A DNA stretch of 64,000 nucleotides from Batillaria attramentaria. Lineage: Eukaryota; Mollusca; Gastropoda; Batillariidae. The notes under the pieces are model-generated. The model did no database searches. It was not told the origin of the DNA and saw nothing but the letters and a program-made list of their open reading frames with translations. The position numbers and the translations under genes are program-made. Each line of letters begins with the position of its first letter. Position 1 is the first letter of the stretch. Positions 36,960 through 50,309 of this stretch are shown piece by piece. Location: positions 4,030,001 through 4,094,000 of the forward strand of contig JACVVK020000001.1 of the NCBI GenBank assembly GCA_018292915.2. Reading direction: 5' to 3'.

Positions 36960-37105
36960 ACAAGATCAGCGAGGTTACAACCTGTGACGGTAGCCGTGCT
37001 CTTGATATGACACCCTTGGCTACGGAGGATTCAGATGATGCTGGGTTCTCCGATAACTCATCTGGTGTGTCGTCGAGACTGGATTCAAATCGCCAAACGT
37101 ACTGA
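36960..37105 (+). CDS. Weak coding candidate ending in stop
   Basis: The last 48 codons of a longer frame read HKISEVTTCDGSRALDMTPL and then a Ser/Asp-rich tail NSSGVSSRLDSNRQTY before TGA. Composition is protein-like but nothing upstream confirms an exon. Confidence 0.2.
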
Positions 37106-40100
37106 ACCTTAAAAAAAAACTACGTCTCCAACTTTAAAAAGTTTCCGGCTGGCACACGAGGTTCTTCGAAAAAAACAATTTTGGGGAACTTTCTGCATTC
37201 ACATGAGGCATATTTTCATATAAGGTAGTCTGTTTTTAGAAACAACCTTGTGTGCGTCATATGTGCCGTGGACAAATTCTGCGACGCACGAGTGTTTGCA
37301 GTGCCATATCTAATGCCGCGTTTGAGAGCTTGTGTTGTTTTATTTTGCGAGGCTTTTATGCACGGTCCAAACACTGATCTGGGATTTTTTACATAACGAA
37401 TTTTGTAAATTGTTTCCTTCTCTACCTCCATGCTTGAAAACAGTATATGGCACGGTACGAATCACGTATTTTCTCCAAAGTAAAGAAGAAGGAGAAGTTA
37501 GCTCGAAAGCAAAACAGACTTTAGACTTCTTACTTTGTACTTCTACATTGTTTTAAACACGTGTTTATTTCGACAGATGTCAATACACATCACTGAGCAA
37601 TACAAGACAAAAGCTAATGCTCTACACCTTCATTTCAGCAATGGCGGTTGATAAGTTAAATATTAGGAACAAATAACAAAGCAGAGAGAGAGAGAGAGGT
37701 CTCAGTGGGTGTGCACTTCTGAATTGTAGAAAGGAGTGGAGAGAAGTAGATAGTGAGCTGTGGGTAGATAAGGTGGAGATGTTCAATATGTTGTCGACTC
37801 TGTGGACATAGTACTCTTACTGTCGACGGAGCAGCTCTATCGCCGTAATGATGGCCCTTCAGCGAGCTCTTCAGACGATGAGACAAATAATTGCTTGACG
37901 CACGCGCACACTTAGGGCTCGGTAAAAGGTGGACAGTGAGAAGGCGTTGTTGTCCTTGTTGCTAGACTCGTTAATCCAGGACCGCTGCTGGGGTGGGTGA
38001 TGTTTGGAGAGAGGGATGGTGGTGATGGTAGTAGGGGTGGGGGGGGGGGGTTCCGAGGCTTTGGGTGGGGAGATAATGATCTGTAGTTTTGCCGTCTAAT
38101 ACGCGTTTACACCAAACGTGTTTTATTTGTACAGCTCAACGTTTGCTAAACACACTATTTTGAACTGGAGGCTGTGTCTGCAATTGGACCGGAGTGTCTG
38201 TTTAAATACAACGGCCTTTTAATTGTTTATTTCCTTATTTGATTACGACCAAGACCACACAGTTTTTGGTGAGCACTTCTCCTAAACCCCCATTAACACA
38301 GCCATAAAGTTTCATGGAGGCATCTTAAAATTTGACAAAGTTAGGCCGTTTGACTGCCAGTGCGCGTGCAGATGTACCCACGACGTACGGCAAAGGTTAA
38401 TTTACCAGTCATGCACCGTGGCTAATTTTGGTAGTACTTTTGTAAGCGGACTCACTACGGAACTGCAAAGCTGCCGTGATAAATCAGCTCAGAACTGTGC
38501 TATAGGGGCCACGTATACACACAGCGCTCGAGCCTGGGCAATTGGTAGCTGACCAGTATAACACGGGTGAGAGCTCAAGCCCGTCTTAGTACTTATGGAC
38601 GTCCCGTGTCAGCCACCCCCGCACTTCGTAATATTTCAATATATCACATACTCCGGTCGTAAGCCCTGAACGTGTGGTTGAGCCGAACGTCAAGACTATA
38701 ATCCACTACAAACACTGTATCAGTTACTGTTCAGCTGTTGAGCCGAGGGCGTGGCTATTCAACAGTGTGAAGGGTGACACATTCTGTTGTTGCTTGATTG
38801 CTTTTTTTTTTTGCTTTTTTTTTTGTTGCTTTTTTGTACGAAAGAGCAAAACATATTGGGCGATACGTAAGCGTAACCGCTGTTGGAGGAGAAAAAACCC
38901 GGATTCTTTTGTCATAAACCGTATGTGTATGCACGTGTATGTTTGGAGGTTGCATGGAGATTTTTTTTTCGGGGGTGGTGGTGGTTGGGAGGGAGGGAGG
39001 GTGGGGGGGGGGAGCTTTGCTTGGCTTTGCTTGGTCTGTTTGGTTAACTTCGCATTGATGTAATTTGCTTTGCGTTTTGTGAACTTTTGTTTCCTTTGTT
39101 TGCTGTTTGCGCGGATTGTTTGTTTGTTTAGGGGGTGTCAGTTAATGTGCTTTAATTTGTTCTTGTTTTCTCTCTTTTTTTCATGTTTTTTTTCTTCTTC
39201 TTTTTTTTGAGGGGTGGGGTGGGGGTGGGCGGTGGGGGGGGGGGGAGGGGGGCTAGGGAGCGTTTTTTACTGGTTGTTTTGGGTTTTTGTTGAGTTTTTT
39301 TTTTCTTTCTTTCTTTTCTTTTTTTTTTTCTTGGGGGGGGGGGGGGGGGCGCTTTGTTTTCATATGGCGGGTATACTGTTTTTGTCGTCGTTGGGTTTTT
39401 TGTGTGTTTCTTTCTTTGTTTCTTTCTTTGTTTGTTTCGGGATGTTTGTTTGTTTGTCCGGGAGGTCCCTTTCCGTAACAGTATACAAATTAAATTATTA
39501 TGTTAGCACCATAAATTATTATGAAATCCAACGGCCTGCAACAGAATTGAATCTATGGGGTTTCCTGCCACACTTGTTCAAAACAACTTCACGCAGGTGG
39601 GGATGAGTCGGGAGGAGGAGGGTAATATGGGGGACGGATGTAGGAGGAGCAGCTGCGTGGTAAACCATCATAAGTTGAAACGGCCAGGGAGGGTATGAGC
39701 GCGGATACCGACAGACAGCAAGCAATTCCGTTTACATATCCTCACCAGGCTTATGCACCTTGAGTGCTTTCGCACCTGCCCACCCCAGAAGTCAACAAAC
39801 ACCAATGCACGAGTGATAACAGTCTTTAGACTGAGCCTACACACGATGAATTAATCACGCAGACAGAGGTATTTTTACCCGCTACACAAGACAGTCTCCG
39901 AGGCTTTCCCGTGATAAACTCGTTTCAGGCTAGAGGACTTGCATACAGAAAGCGAAAGCAGCCATAACTCCCGACAAATTACGCGTTCTATTTATTTACT
40001 ACTCGTATAGTACGCGTAGTAAGTCGACCAATCCGAAGGCTCCATTCCTACCACGTAGCAAACAGTAATTTAAGAATACTAATTCAACAGGCGGCCAAAA

Positions 40101-40351
40101 CACTGAAAACAGCCATGAGTCCCGAAATAGTAGGGGCAATATATACCCGGTTGATTTAGTAAGAGCACTATTTCGAAATGGTAGGCGTACTAATTGTCAC
40201 GTGATACGAATGGAGCTTGGGATTGGTAAATTCAGGTTTGGGTTTTTTTGGGGGTTTTTTGGTTGTTGTTGTTGTTGTTGTTGTGTTGTTGTTTTCGTTT
40301 AAGTTTATTTATTTTCCATAAAAGACCCCGTAGGGGTGCATCGAAATACAA

Positions 40352-40530
40352 GGGTGGGTGGGTGTTTGGGAGTTTAACGTCCGTTTCCACCACATAAGGG
40401 TGATATCAAAGACGGGGCAACGAGAAAAAAAAAGGCCAGCACAAATGTTCTGCAACAGCCGGCGGGATTCGAACTCACGACCCGAGCATTGAAAGTCCAA
40501 TGCTCTACCATTCGGCCACCCCGGCTCCCC
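40352..40530 (-). mobile_element. SINE family A
   Basis: Full length; flanks GCATCGAAATACAAG and GCATGGAAATACAAA are a 15-base duplication with two changes. Confidence 0.88.
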
Positions 40531-41028
40531 GCATGGAAATACAAAGAAAGATAAAACAACATATATATATGTACACACACATGCAATCATAGAACGCTAC
40601 ACAAAGAACATCGTACAGAATCACATGAATAACAAACTTTACGCAAAATCATTTAAGTACAACGTCATAAGGGATCCACGCTAGCACAGTTAGACACTTA
40701 GTGTGCGTACTATTTCGAAATAAGTCGAAAGTTTTGGCTGCTTCCGTTTGCTGTACTTGCAAGTCACCCAATGTATTCACACAAAAAAGATCCGACTTGG
40801 TCGTCCGAAAAGGGATTATGGGTTTATGAAAGCTTCTAAGGTGTGTTTCGGATCTTTTTTTGGTGGAGTTATTATTGCGTAGACGATCTGAAGATCCTTA
40901 GCAACAGATCAGAAGATATCGTTTCGTAAACAGTAGATATCGTTTCGCACCCACTACTTGCCAGTGTATGACTGGGTGCTTTCGTCGTTGGAGAGACTGC
41001 GCTACGCTCAGATGGCAGGCCAAGCCAA

Positions 41029-41199
<171 letters not shown>

Positions 41200-41334
41200 G
41201 ACACACACGGGCGCGCGCGTTTGACTATAGTGCAAATCACGAAACTAAGCGACCCACACGCGCGTGCGATGGTCTGTCGTTCAAATTAAACTAAGCGACC
41301 CTTAGTCTAACTAAACAAAGCTGAGCATTATTGA

Positions 41335-41338
<4 letters not shown>

Positions 41339-41402
<64 letters not shown>
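41339..41402. repeat. (CT)n
   Basis: 32 units. Confidence 0.95.
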
Positions 41403-41405
<3 letters not shown>

Positions 41406-41424
41406 CCACAAAGCACCCGAACAC

Positions 41425-41575
41425 CTTAACACAGCACCTCCATTTGCCACCCGCAAAGAATGTTCGATCCCGAAAAGAGTAGCCGCGTCACTGAAGTATT
41501 GAAGTCGCTGATCGATCAGATCGAATGTGTAGGTGATCATTAGTCCGTCAATCTGCCAATCCCGTCTTTGTTCTG
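41425..41575 (-). CDS. Orphan coding exon candidate
   Basis: Acceptor AATCCACAG and donor GTGTTC enclose 49 open codons (phase 1 in, 2 out). The peptide EQRRDWQIDGLMITYTFDLI continues into QRLQYFSDAATLFGIEHSLR, which has balanced globular composition. No partner exons were found within reach, so it may be an exon of an unseen gene or a relic. Confidence 0.35.
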
Positions 41576-42344
41576 CTGTGGATTTCGGACAAAAATAAGA
41601 TTTAGTATTCCAGCATACAAGCAGGGATGGGGGTAGGGGGTGGGATGGGGTGGGGGTGGGGTGGTGCGGGGGTTGGGGGCCTAGGGAGGGTGGAGGTGAC
41701 GCAAAGTTTATGAAAGGAAATGGAGAGTGGACCGGATCTGGCCACACACTGGTCGGTTTTCAAGCTAAACCCTAAAAGAACTCTGTTAACTTAACCAAAC
41801 CTTTAAACAAACAAAACAAAAAAAATGATTTTTAGAAATTAAAAGAACTTTAAAAACTCAATTTAAAAAATAATGAATTAAAAATGGAAACGTTTGATTT
41901 AGAAATAATAAGGGGTAGTTGATTCGGTTCAGTAGCGGTTGTGTGGAGGAGTTTCAAGGTGAGGGGGGGGGGATATCACATCAGAAGTCAATACGGTTCG
42001 CTGGCGGTGTGATGGCAGAAATGAGGAACAGGGAGGCATACTAAACGGGGTTGTGTGTAGACCTGTGGTATTTTTTTTATACCACGCACGCCGGAGTAGT
42101 GACGAGGAAAGAAAGGGCGACTACGCATTGATCTGTAGTGAAGTAGTTGTCTGGTTAGTTTGGGGATATTAAATTTACACGGAACAAGTACTGGAAGAAT
42201 GTGGTAGAGGGAGACCGGAGGGGGAGGGGGTTGGATGGTGGGGGTGATAAGGCAGACGGTTTGCAAACGAAGGATAAGAGCAGCTTTGACGCAGTTGTTG
42301 GTGAACTTCCGCTGAGCATGATGACGCAAAATTTTGGGTGCAAA

Positions 42345-42840
42345 TGTACATTTGCAGCTGTGCAGGTCAAAGAACACAAATGCATGAAGTCTCAAAATGC
42401 CTATATATTCCCTATTAGCCTCAGTCACCCCTGAAAATGCTTCAACCTAGAAACAAAATTACCATGCACAGACCATTCAAGGACACACACCTGATAGGAG
42501 TTCCAAAAAAAATATTGAATGTCTCCTCTCCGCTCAGGCCTCACTGGAGTAATGCTAGTCTACGTTCTGTATAGGCCAGAAAGCCGCTTCATCGAAATCC
42601 TCTCGCGTCGCCTTTGCCAATCCTCCGCGCAAAAAGCCCCAGCTTCGCTGGCAGCGTGCCTTTTGTACCGGTCCCCTGGCATGCACCTTGGCTTACAAAA
42701 ATACAAAAATCACGAAAACCACGCTTTTCGTGACAACTAAAATCACTACAGACTAGCACACTCGCCAGACAGGGTTCTCCAAATAAACACCGAACATGAC
42801 CCCACGCCCCATTTGTGTCCTTACGCCCGCGGGACTGCTA
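42345..42840 (-). repeat. Unclassified dispersed repeat, inverted copy 1
   Basis: The reverse complement matches 44519-45195 over about 480 bases at roughly 75-80%, with landmarks GAGTGTGCTAGTCTGTAGTG, AAGGTGCATG and GCATTACTCCAGTGA. No open frame. The two copies face each other about 1.7 kb apart. Confidence 0.75.
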
Positions 42841-43262
42841 AAGAAGATGTACCGAACGAGTACACTGTCACAGTTTCTCATGGTCGGAGGTTCATGCGAG
42901 AATACGTAAATTTGAGGGATTACCGTTAAGTCGTTACGATTCCCCTATTGAAACAGTAATTGCATGAACCAGAGATAGATAACGAGAACGCACTTAAAAT
43001 CCGCCTTCTTCTTCTTCTTCTTTTTTTTTTTCTTTTTTTTTTTAAGTCGGAGATTTCGGATAGCTTTCGGGCTTAGTGGAAGAAACGGGAATCATAAATA
43101 TTCTCCCATGTTGACACAATGGGTGTGTGGATAAAAGCGTATCGGTTTTTGGACAGTGGCGGATCAAGCTCCCGAAAACGGAGGAGATCATTACAGCTTG
43201 GAGCAAACACCTTCCCACACACGGCGAGTCAGTGTGCATAACAACACTGACCTACTGAGAAC

Positions 43263-43265
<3 letters not shown>

Positions 43266-43340
<75 letters not shown>
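43266..43340. repeat. (GT)n
   Basis: 37 units. Confidence 0.95.
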
Positions 43341-43343
<3 letters not shown>

Positions 43344-43424
43344 CGCGTTTGGGCTAACGGGAAAACGGAGGGATGGTGGCAGCGCGTGGGGGGGGGGGGG
43401 GGGGGGCTGTTGTCAAGTATATTT

Positions 43425-43745
43425 TGACCAGAATTTTCCCTTCTCGTACGTGGCACCGTTCATTCGGGCCGATCGTCGGGGGTTCTCTCCGGGTACTCCG
43501 GCTTCCTCCCCCTCTGCTTTGGAAATGTTCAGCCCACCAAATTTGAAAAATAAATGCAATTCTAAATTCCGAAATTTAAATAGCTGAGCTGGCCCTTCGC
43601 ACCACGTGATTGTAATGTGTTTATGTCCAGTGTGTGAGAGAATGCGTGTGATTCACGTAAGCGTGCATGTTGGGTTCAGTTCGCGGCGCTTTGAGCCGAT
43701 TCAGGGTAAAGCAATACTCATTATTATTATTATTATTATTATTAT
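43425..43745 (+). mobile_element. SINE family E, head truncated
   Basis: From TTTTCCCTTCTCGTACGTGG through CGGCGCTTTGAGCCGATT and (ATT)n. Confidence 0.8.
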
Positions 43746-44343
43746 ATTTTGTAAAATGTATGTTGTCAAGTTTATGTTGTCAATCTGTATATCTAAATAG
43801 GCTTCTATGTAACCTTGAATGTTAATTTCAACAAACAAACAAAGAACGAGGAGGAATGGACCCATCCTACAAAGTTGTTTCTCCTAACTTCGTGCTACAT
43901 GTATTTTGTTGTTATTGTTGCCGTTTGTTGTTGTTGTTGTTCTTGTTTTCTTTCTTTCAAATCTGTAAGACCTACCGAAGACATTAGATCCGCTACACCA
44001 TAGGGGATCCAGAATCTTAGGCGAGAGAGAGAGAGAGAGAGGAAAAAAACGTCAATTCCGTGAACTCTATGGAGAAACAACTTAAAAACGGTAATATTTA
44101 ATATAACAAAGCGGTCAAATTCCGTTAATTTTTTTTTTTTAAATGCATAGTAGTTTCTAACTTTCAATACTAATTACTCAAGTAAGAGGACCGCGTCTTT
44201 GTAAAAGTATTAGATTTGCATCACTTTCTTGTTGTTGTTGTTGTTGTTGTTGTTTTCCGTTACTGTCTTTCTTACCAGAGGTCAAATGACTATGTGCGAT
44301 TAACGACGTATGAAACAAGTTTCATCTGGACCAGACTAGGCGC

Positions 44344-44510
44344 GGGGTGGGGTGGGGTGGGTGTTTGGGGGTTTAACGTCCTTTTCCACCACATACGGGT
44401 GATATCAAAGACGGGGCAACGATGAAAAATTTTGGCCCCAGCCGGGATACGAACTGACGACCCGAGCATTAGAAGTCCAACGCTCTACTATTCGGCCATC
44501 CCAGCTCCCC
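44344..44510 (-). mobile_element. SINE family A
   Basis: Flanks CCAGACTAGGCGC and CCAGACTGGGCGC. It lies at the end of the unclassified repeat starting at 44519. Confidence 0.87.
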
Positions 44511-44518
44511 CCAGACTG

Positions 44519-45195
44519 GGCGCATGACAGGCGTAAGGACACAAAGTGACCGTAGGGTCATGTTGGGTGTTTGTTTGAGGTACATGTACCTTGTTTTTGG
44601 TGAGTGTGCTAGTCTGTAGTGATTTTTGTTGCCATGAAAAAGCGTGATTTTCGTGATTTCTGTGTTATGTAGGTCAAGGTGCATGGAAGGCGGTCACAAA
44701 AAGAGGCAAGCTGCCAGTGAAGCTGGGACTTTTAGCACAGAGGTGGGACACAAGTGAGGCAAGCGGATTTGGCCTCTCTGGCCTAAAGCAGTAAAGAGTA
44801 AGTAGACGCGCATTACTCCAGTGACGTCTGAGCCGAAAGGAGACATTCAAAATTATTTAAACCCCTGTCAGGTGCGTGCTTTTGAGGGTGGGTGGGTGTT
44901 TAACGTCCTTTTCCACCACGTAGGGTGATATCAAAGACGGGGCAACGATGAAAAAGCCAGCACAAATATTTGGCCCCAGCCGGGATCGAACTCACGACCC
45001 GAGCATTAGAAGTCCAACGCTCTACCATTCGACCACCCCGACTCCCCCAGTGCGTGCCTTTGAATGGTCTGTTCATGGTAGTAATTGTTTCTAGATTGAA
45101 GCATTTTTAGGGGTGACTATGATGCCTAAGGCTAATATGGAAAATACAGGCATTTTGATGCCCAGTGTATTTGTGTCCTTCGCCTGACAGGGACA
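44519..45195 (+). repeat. Unclassified dispersed repeat, inverted copy 2, interrupted by a SINE
   Basis: Same element as 42345-42840, in the opposite orientation. It is split by a family A SINE at 44887-45047 flanked by an imperfect duplication (GTGCGTGCTTTT and GTGCGTGCCTTT), so the SINE is younger. Confidence 0.75.
44887..45047 (-). mobile_element. SINE family A, nested
   Basis: Inserted inside the repeat at 44519-45195 (see that entry). Full head and tail. Confidence 0.87.
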
Positions 45196-45547
45196 GCTGG
45201 TCAAGCAGAGGATCAGCCATCTGCCAGTTTTATGTTAGAATTATATAAAAGGGCGGGGTCCCTGCTTGACATATTGGCGGAGAAAGAGGGCAAATATGCA
45301 CGCGACGTTCACCCCCGGCTTGTTACGGACAAGTTCGCCACGAGAGCTCAGGGGTAGTGGGATACTCGTGGCTAAGTTTTATTCACCAAGAGGTACAGGG
45401 GAAAATTAAAAATTATAAAAGAACACTGTTGATATTGAGTGTATAGTAGGAGAGGTGTGACGGCATTAGGACTACCACCACTGCCAGCCACATTCAAATT
45501 TCTTGTTGTTGTTGTTGTTGCTGCCGCTGCTGTTGTTGTTGCGTTGT

Positions 45548-45712
45548 TTTAAAAAACGAAATTCTAAATTCCAAAACTTAAATAGCTGAGCTGACCCTTC
45601 GCATCACGTGACTGTGATGTGTTGATATCCTATGTTTGAGGGAACGCGTGTGAATCACGTGATCGTGCATGTTCGGTTCAGTTTGCGGCGCCATGAGCGC
45701 TGCAGCGGACGA
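45548..45712 (+). mobile_element. SINE family E, 3' part
   Basis: ATTCTAAATTCCAAAACTTAAATAG to GCGGCGCCATGAGC only. Confidence 0.75.
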
Positions 45713-45939
45713 CCATTGACATGCGCCGGTCCTTAGACACAAACTCAAGTAACCAAGTAAATCGATCAACAAGGGTGGCGCACTTTATTATTTGTTTATG
45801 CCTGAAAGCTTCGCACAAACAATCGGCGATAAAGAACTTGAAATAAAATGACAAGGCTGCATATGATGGGTCTGAGAACTTTGCACAAACAAATACCGAT
45901 AACCAAATTAGGGGTGAGGGGTGCATGGTGTATACAATA

Positions 45940-46255
45940 GGTATAGCGCGTCGGACTTAGCAGGTGTGCTACCGAACGATCGCCACAGCCGTAACGGTGA
46001 TGCGTGGGTTCGAGCCCAGGTCCAGCTTGTGATATGTGATACATTGTAGCGGTTTTTCCTGGCTACTGGGCTGCTCGTCGTGGATATCTGTCCGGATCCT
46101 CAGGCTTTCCTCCCCCAACATAATTCAAAAATAGGATAGGTAGGCCGGTTGGGTGGCGCTGAACGGAGGGGGAAGAGGGGCGGGATGGGGAGCACGGAAA
46201 CAGCCCCCGGTGGAAGCAACCAGAACTTTCCGAAAGAGGCAATAAAGTTGGAGAA
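45940..46255 (+). mobile_element. SINE family C, diverged
   Basis: Head GGTATAGCGCGTCGGACTTAG and the AAGAGGCAATAAAGT end are clear; the middle differs. Confidence 0.75.
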
Positions 46256-47088
46256 AAAAAATGACGAGGCAGGACGGTTTAACAGCTGTACGGAAAGCGA
46301 TGGTGATGCAATGCACCCTGTGACATGTTTCCCGCGCGCCGCTATAGAGAAGAACAGCCCGGTTTATCATGAACTGGGGCCAGATATGTGTCTCTGGTTT
46401 TTCTCGCCTCGGCCGCCGCCCTGTTGATAAATTGCAGCTTTCCCTATATCCTTGGCTCGCTTCAAAGCAAATCGTTTTCATCTCGCCACTGGTAGTGTAC
46501 TGCTATCTTCGCAGGTGTGAATTTCGGCATTCACCAGAATTACGAAAATATTTACTGACTATGCTCTAAGGCTGAAATGATCACTGTCGTATAGTTGTTG
46601 TTGTTTTTTTGCGGTACGGTTAGTTAGGCCACCAGTGAAACTGTACAGTCCCTTTGCCGAAAAAAAAAAAAGATGTAGTTGGCTTTTCCCCGATTACACT
46701 TTCCTTGAACATTGTCAGAAGAAAAAGTTTACCTGACTCAGAGTCCCAGTCAAATCCATCTATCTATCACCGTTAAGCCTCCACCCTTGAGGTGACTAGT
46801 GAACCATGACGAAAAGACAAAAACCAAAATGTAAACCTAAAAGGGCCTCCATACTGTTTCCAGGCACATTTCAATTGTATTCGGCATGTCCGAAACATGG
46901 TGATATGTGAACGTTGCACGTGCATGTCCAGTACCCCTGCTATCAAAGCAAAAGGCGTGTTGTGTGTACGGTGTGTGTCCCACGGTCGGTGGCAGTCCCG
47001 TGATTCACCTACAACCAAACACGGGGCCTAGTGGAGGTAAACATACTTGACAGTTCGACCTAACTGACGCTTTATCCCCCATGTACAG

Positions 47089-47251
47089 GGTGGGTGGGTG
47101 CGTGGGTGTTTGGGAGTTTAACGTCCTTTTCCACCACGTAAGGGTGGACATCGAGAAAAGGCCAGCACAAATATTTGGCCCCAGCCGGGATTCGAACTCA
47201 CGACCCGAGCATTGAGAGTTCAACGCTCTACCATTCGGCTATCCCGGCTTC
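47089..47251 (-). mobile_element. SINE family A
   Basis: Full head; a short internal deletion removes the GACGGGGCAACG block. Confidence 0.8.
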
Positions 47252-47450
47252 ACACACCCCCTCCCCCCCCCCCACCCTGCCCCATGTACAGAGCAAAAAC
47301 TACATCTACAGTAAAACAAAAACATATCCAGTTGGGTCCGGGTCTCTGAAAACAGAATACGTTGTGTGCTTATAGACTTTTCCTAAAGTGATTAGTTTGA
47401 GAGATATCTTTTAAAAACAAAAACAAAAATTCGGCGAACAGACTATACGC

Positions 47451-47567
47451 GGGTCGTGACTTTGAATCCCGGCTGGGGTCAAATATCTGTGCTGGTCTTT
47501 TTCCCGTTCCACCCATACGTGACAGAAAAGGGCGTTACATGCCCAAACATCCACCCACCCACCCTTA
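47451..47567 (+). mobile_element. SINE family A, head truncated
   Basis: Starts at the box B region (GGGTCGTGACTTTGAATCCC) and runs to the CACCCACCC end. Confidence 0.7.
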
Positions 47568-47921
47568 GATGTGTACCTCCGTATTTCTTCGTTATCGAAA
47601 ACGACACAGCTTCAAGCAAGTGGGAAATTGTGTATCTGTTCATGTGCTCTCCGGCGCAGAGTAAATGACAAATCACAAAATCAAAAAAGCCCCCCCCCAA
47701 TGAGGTGGTTTAGGTCATCAGGATCGCCGGAACCGGCAGCTGCCCCCCCCCCCCTGCACCCAAGCAGGGGGGGGCAAGAGTATCTTTTTGCCCCCCCCCC
47801 CCCCTGGAAAATCAGGTGACTATGGTAAGAGGGGGGGCAAAGCCATGGTCTTGTCCCCCCTCCCTTCCCCTACCCCCCCCCCCTCCTCCTCCTACCCCTC
47901 TTCCTGCTCTCTCCCTCATCA

Positions 47922-48103
47922 GGGGTGGGTGGGTGTTTGGGAGTTTAACGTCCTTTTCCACCACATAAGGGTGATATCAAAGACGGGGCAACGAGAAAAA
48001 AGGCCAGCACAAATATTTGGCCCCACCCAGCCGGCGGGATTCGAACTCACGACCCGAGCATTGAGAGTCCAGCGCTCTACCATTCGGCTATCCCGGCTCC
48101 CCC
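47922..48103 (-). mobile_element. SINE family A
   Basis: Full length with an extra CCCAGCCGG insertion in the loop; among C-rich microsatellites. Confidence 0.82.
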
Positions 48104-48305
48104 CTTCCTTTCAGTGGCTCCCTGGTTCGTAAAGGTTTTTGTCTGTGCAGCATCTGAACGCCGCCCCCCCCCCCCCCCCCCCCCCCGCTTTTCACTTTCT
48201 CCGGCAACGTCCTTTCTTTCACTGGCTCTGGTGTTCCCCCCTCTGAGATTCTGCCCCCCCCTCCCCCCAACGTCTTCCGGCGCCCCTGGTCATGGTTTCA
48301 CGCGT

Positions 48306-48307
<2 letters not shown>

Positions 48308-48349
<42 letters not shown>
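48308..48349. repeat. (CA)n
   Basis: 21 units. Confidence 0.95.
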
Positions 48350-48352
<3 letters not shown>

Positions 48353-48869
48353 TCTCACAACTCCCGCCAAATAGAACGCAGCAGCATAGTGTCAAGTAAG
48401 GTGTCTATGGCGCAGATTTCGTTGCGTCACCGTGTGCGTGAAAGTATATATTGTCTATATAAACGTCACAGTCTTGTTTTGTATCACTGAAACTTGCTGC
48501 TGCGCGCAGCAAAATCTGCCCTATCCCATAAAGTTCTTTCTCTATAGACCCCTCTTGCCCTAATAAGCTGCTAAATTGTGAAGCGATGACCTTTCTCTTG
48601 ATATGGCAAAGGTAGCGCCGTCTTTGCCGTGACAGCCCACTGTGCCAATTATCCGTGAGGTGTGTTGACACTAGATCTGCCCAGAAGAAAGAGCAAAAGT
48701 CATTAGTTAATACAGATGATGACTCTTTGCACACAGAGTGTCAAGTTTCTCACTTTCTGACACCCTGCCTGACGGTCTCATAATTATCGTGGTCTGTGCA
48801 CGCGTAGTTTTCGTGGGGGATGTTCGCATCACAATGTAAGGAAAAATATATGTAAGGGTTAAAGTCGAC

Positions 48870-49440
48870 TAGCGTTCAGAACAGTGCAGCGCGGCTTATT
48901 CTTCGGGAGCGCAAGCGCGACCATGTCACACCCCTGTTAAGGGAATTGCACTGGCTGCCCGTTGTATACCGCATGAAGTACCAAATTGCAAAACACTGTC
49001 TTTCCGTCATTTTGAGCCGTCCCTTCCTCAGTATCTTTCCGACAAGTTTACCACTTATGAACCATCTCGTACTCTCCGCTCCTCATCAGAAAAGCTCCTA
49101 AAAGTTCCCAAGTTCAATCTCAAAACTTTCGGTGAGCGCTGTTTCAGTTTCTGCACCCCCCCCCCCCCCCCCCCCTCCCCCGCCCCCGGAATGGAATTCT
49201 CTGCCTCCCTCCCTTAGGAACACCCAGACCCTCTCACAGTTTAAGTCAAAACTAAAGACTCACCTATTCAAGATAGCATAATGATTTGTAGTATCATCTA
49301 CCCCCCCCCCCCCACACACACACACACAGACTTAGTGTTTCATGTTTCATGTATGCGTGAGAATGTGTGTGTAGCGCACTGAGTGTTCTTTGAGCAGATT
49401 GTTAGCGCTTTATAAGACCTATTATTATTATTATTATCAT
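48870..49440 (+). mobile_element. LINE 3' end (dead reverse-transcriptase C-terminus)
   Basis: Broken frames read HVTPLLRELHWLPV, then PSRTLRSSSEKLL, then WNSLPPSLRN and QFKSKLKTHLFKIA. This is the conserved C-terminal pattern of many animal non-LTR retrotransposon polymerases. A C-rich run interrupts it at about 49157-49187. The tail GCGCTTTATAAG(ATT)n is typical of LINE 3' ends. Truncated and frameshifted. Confidence 0.7.
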
Positions 49441-49498
49441 TAGTGCGCCTTATAAAGACGATAAAAGTTTAATTAGTAGGGGCTCCCGAAAAATCTGA

Positions 49499-49667
49499 GG
49501 AGCCGGTGATAGCCGAATGATAGAGTGCTGGACTTTCAACGCCTATTAGGTCGTGAGTTCGAATCCCGGCTGAGGCCGAATATTTGTGATGGCCTTTCTC
49601 TCGTTGCCCCGTCTTTGATGCCACCCTTGTGTGGCAGAAAATTACGTTAAACTCCTAAACACCAACC
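49499..49667 (+). mobile_element. SINE family A
   Basis: Full length, somewhat diverged (GGAGCCGGTGATAGCCGAATG head). Confidence 0.8.
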
Positions 49668-50309
49668 AATCCTCCCGATAAAAAGGAAGCTTCCACCAGT
49701 ATCTGTCAAACGAACTGGAAACAATACAACGGTCACTGATATCTCGAAGTTTACGAGATTTTGATATCCTCGTACAGTGTCGACTGAGAATACACCGGAT
49801 ACTATACCGCTGGCGACAGTTTGACCAAAACTATTCGACAGTGACTGCTCTAGATTGTGTGTGTTAAACGAATTTTAACAGTATAGAGAGAGTGCGTTAT
49901 AGTGTATACTTCAAGCCTTTACTGTCAGTTCGTTAAATCGTCGGCTACACCTTCTTTTACTCGAGAACTTTTTTTTCCTGAATACCCGAGAGCACAGACA
50001 AGCACACGCTAAGCGCAAAGATGGTGACTTGTATGCTCCGTACACCATCATGAACGCGCTTTATTTTCATTGTAAATACCGTCCGTTGGCCACAGCATGT
50101 GGGAAAACGTCTTTCCTACCCAGCGGGAAAACTGCCTGTGGTTTTGTGAGGATTTCCGTGTACAGTTCATTTTCCGCGTGTGATCACCCACACTCATAAG
50201 TCTGCAGCAGCTTCAGTCTTTTTTTTTTTTTTTTTTTTTTTTGGGGGGGGGGGGGGGGTACTGTAATGGACGACTCCACTCCTGTCAATCAAAAGGGTCG
50301 AGCCCCCAG

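Noticed and set aside
48405..48734. 109-residue minus-strand frame with an acceptor-like start (DLVSTHLTDNWHSG)
   Set aside because: No donor in phase, no partner exon and mixed composition.
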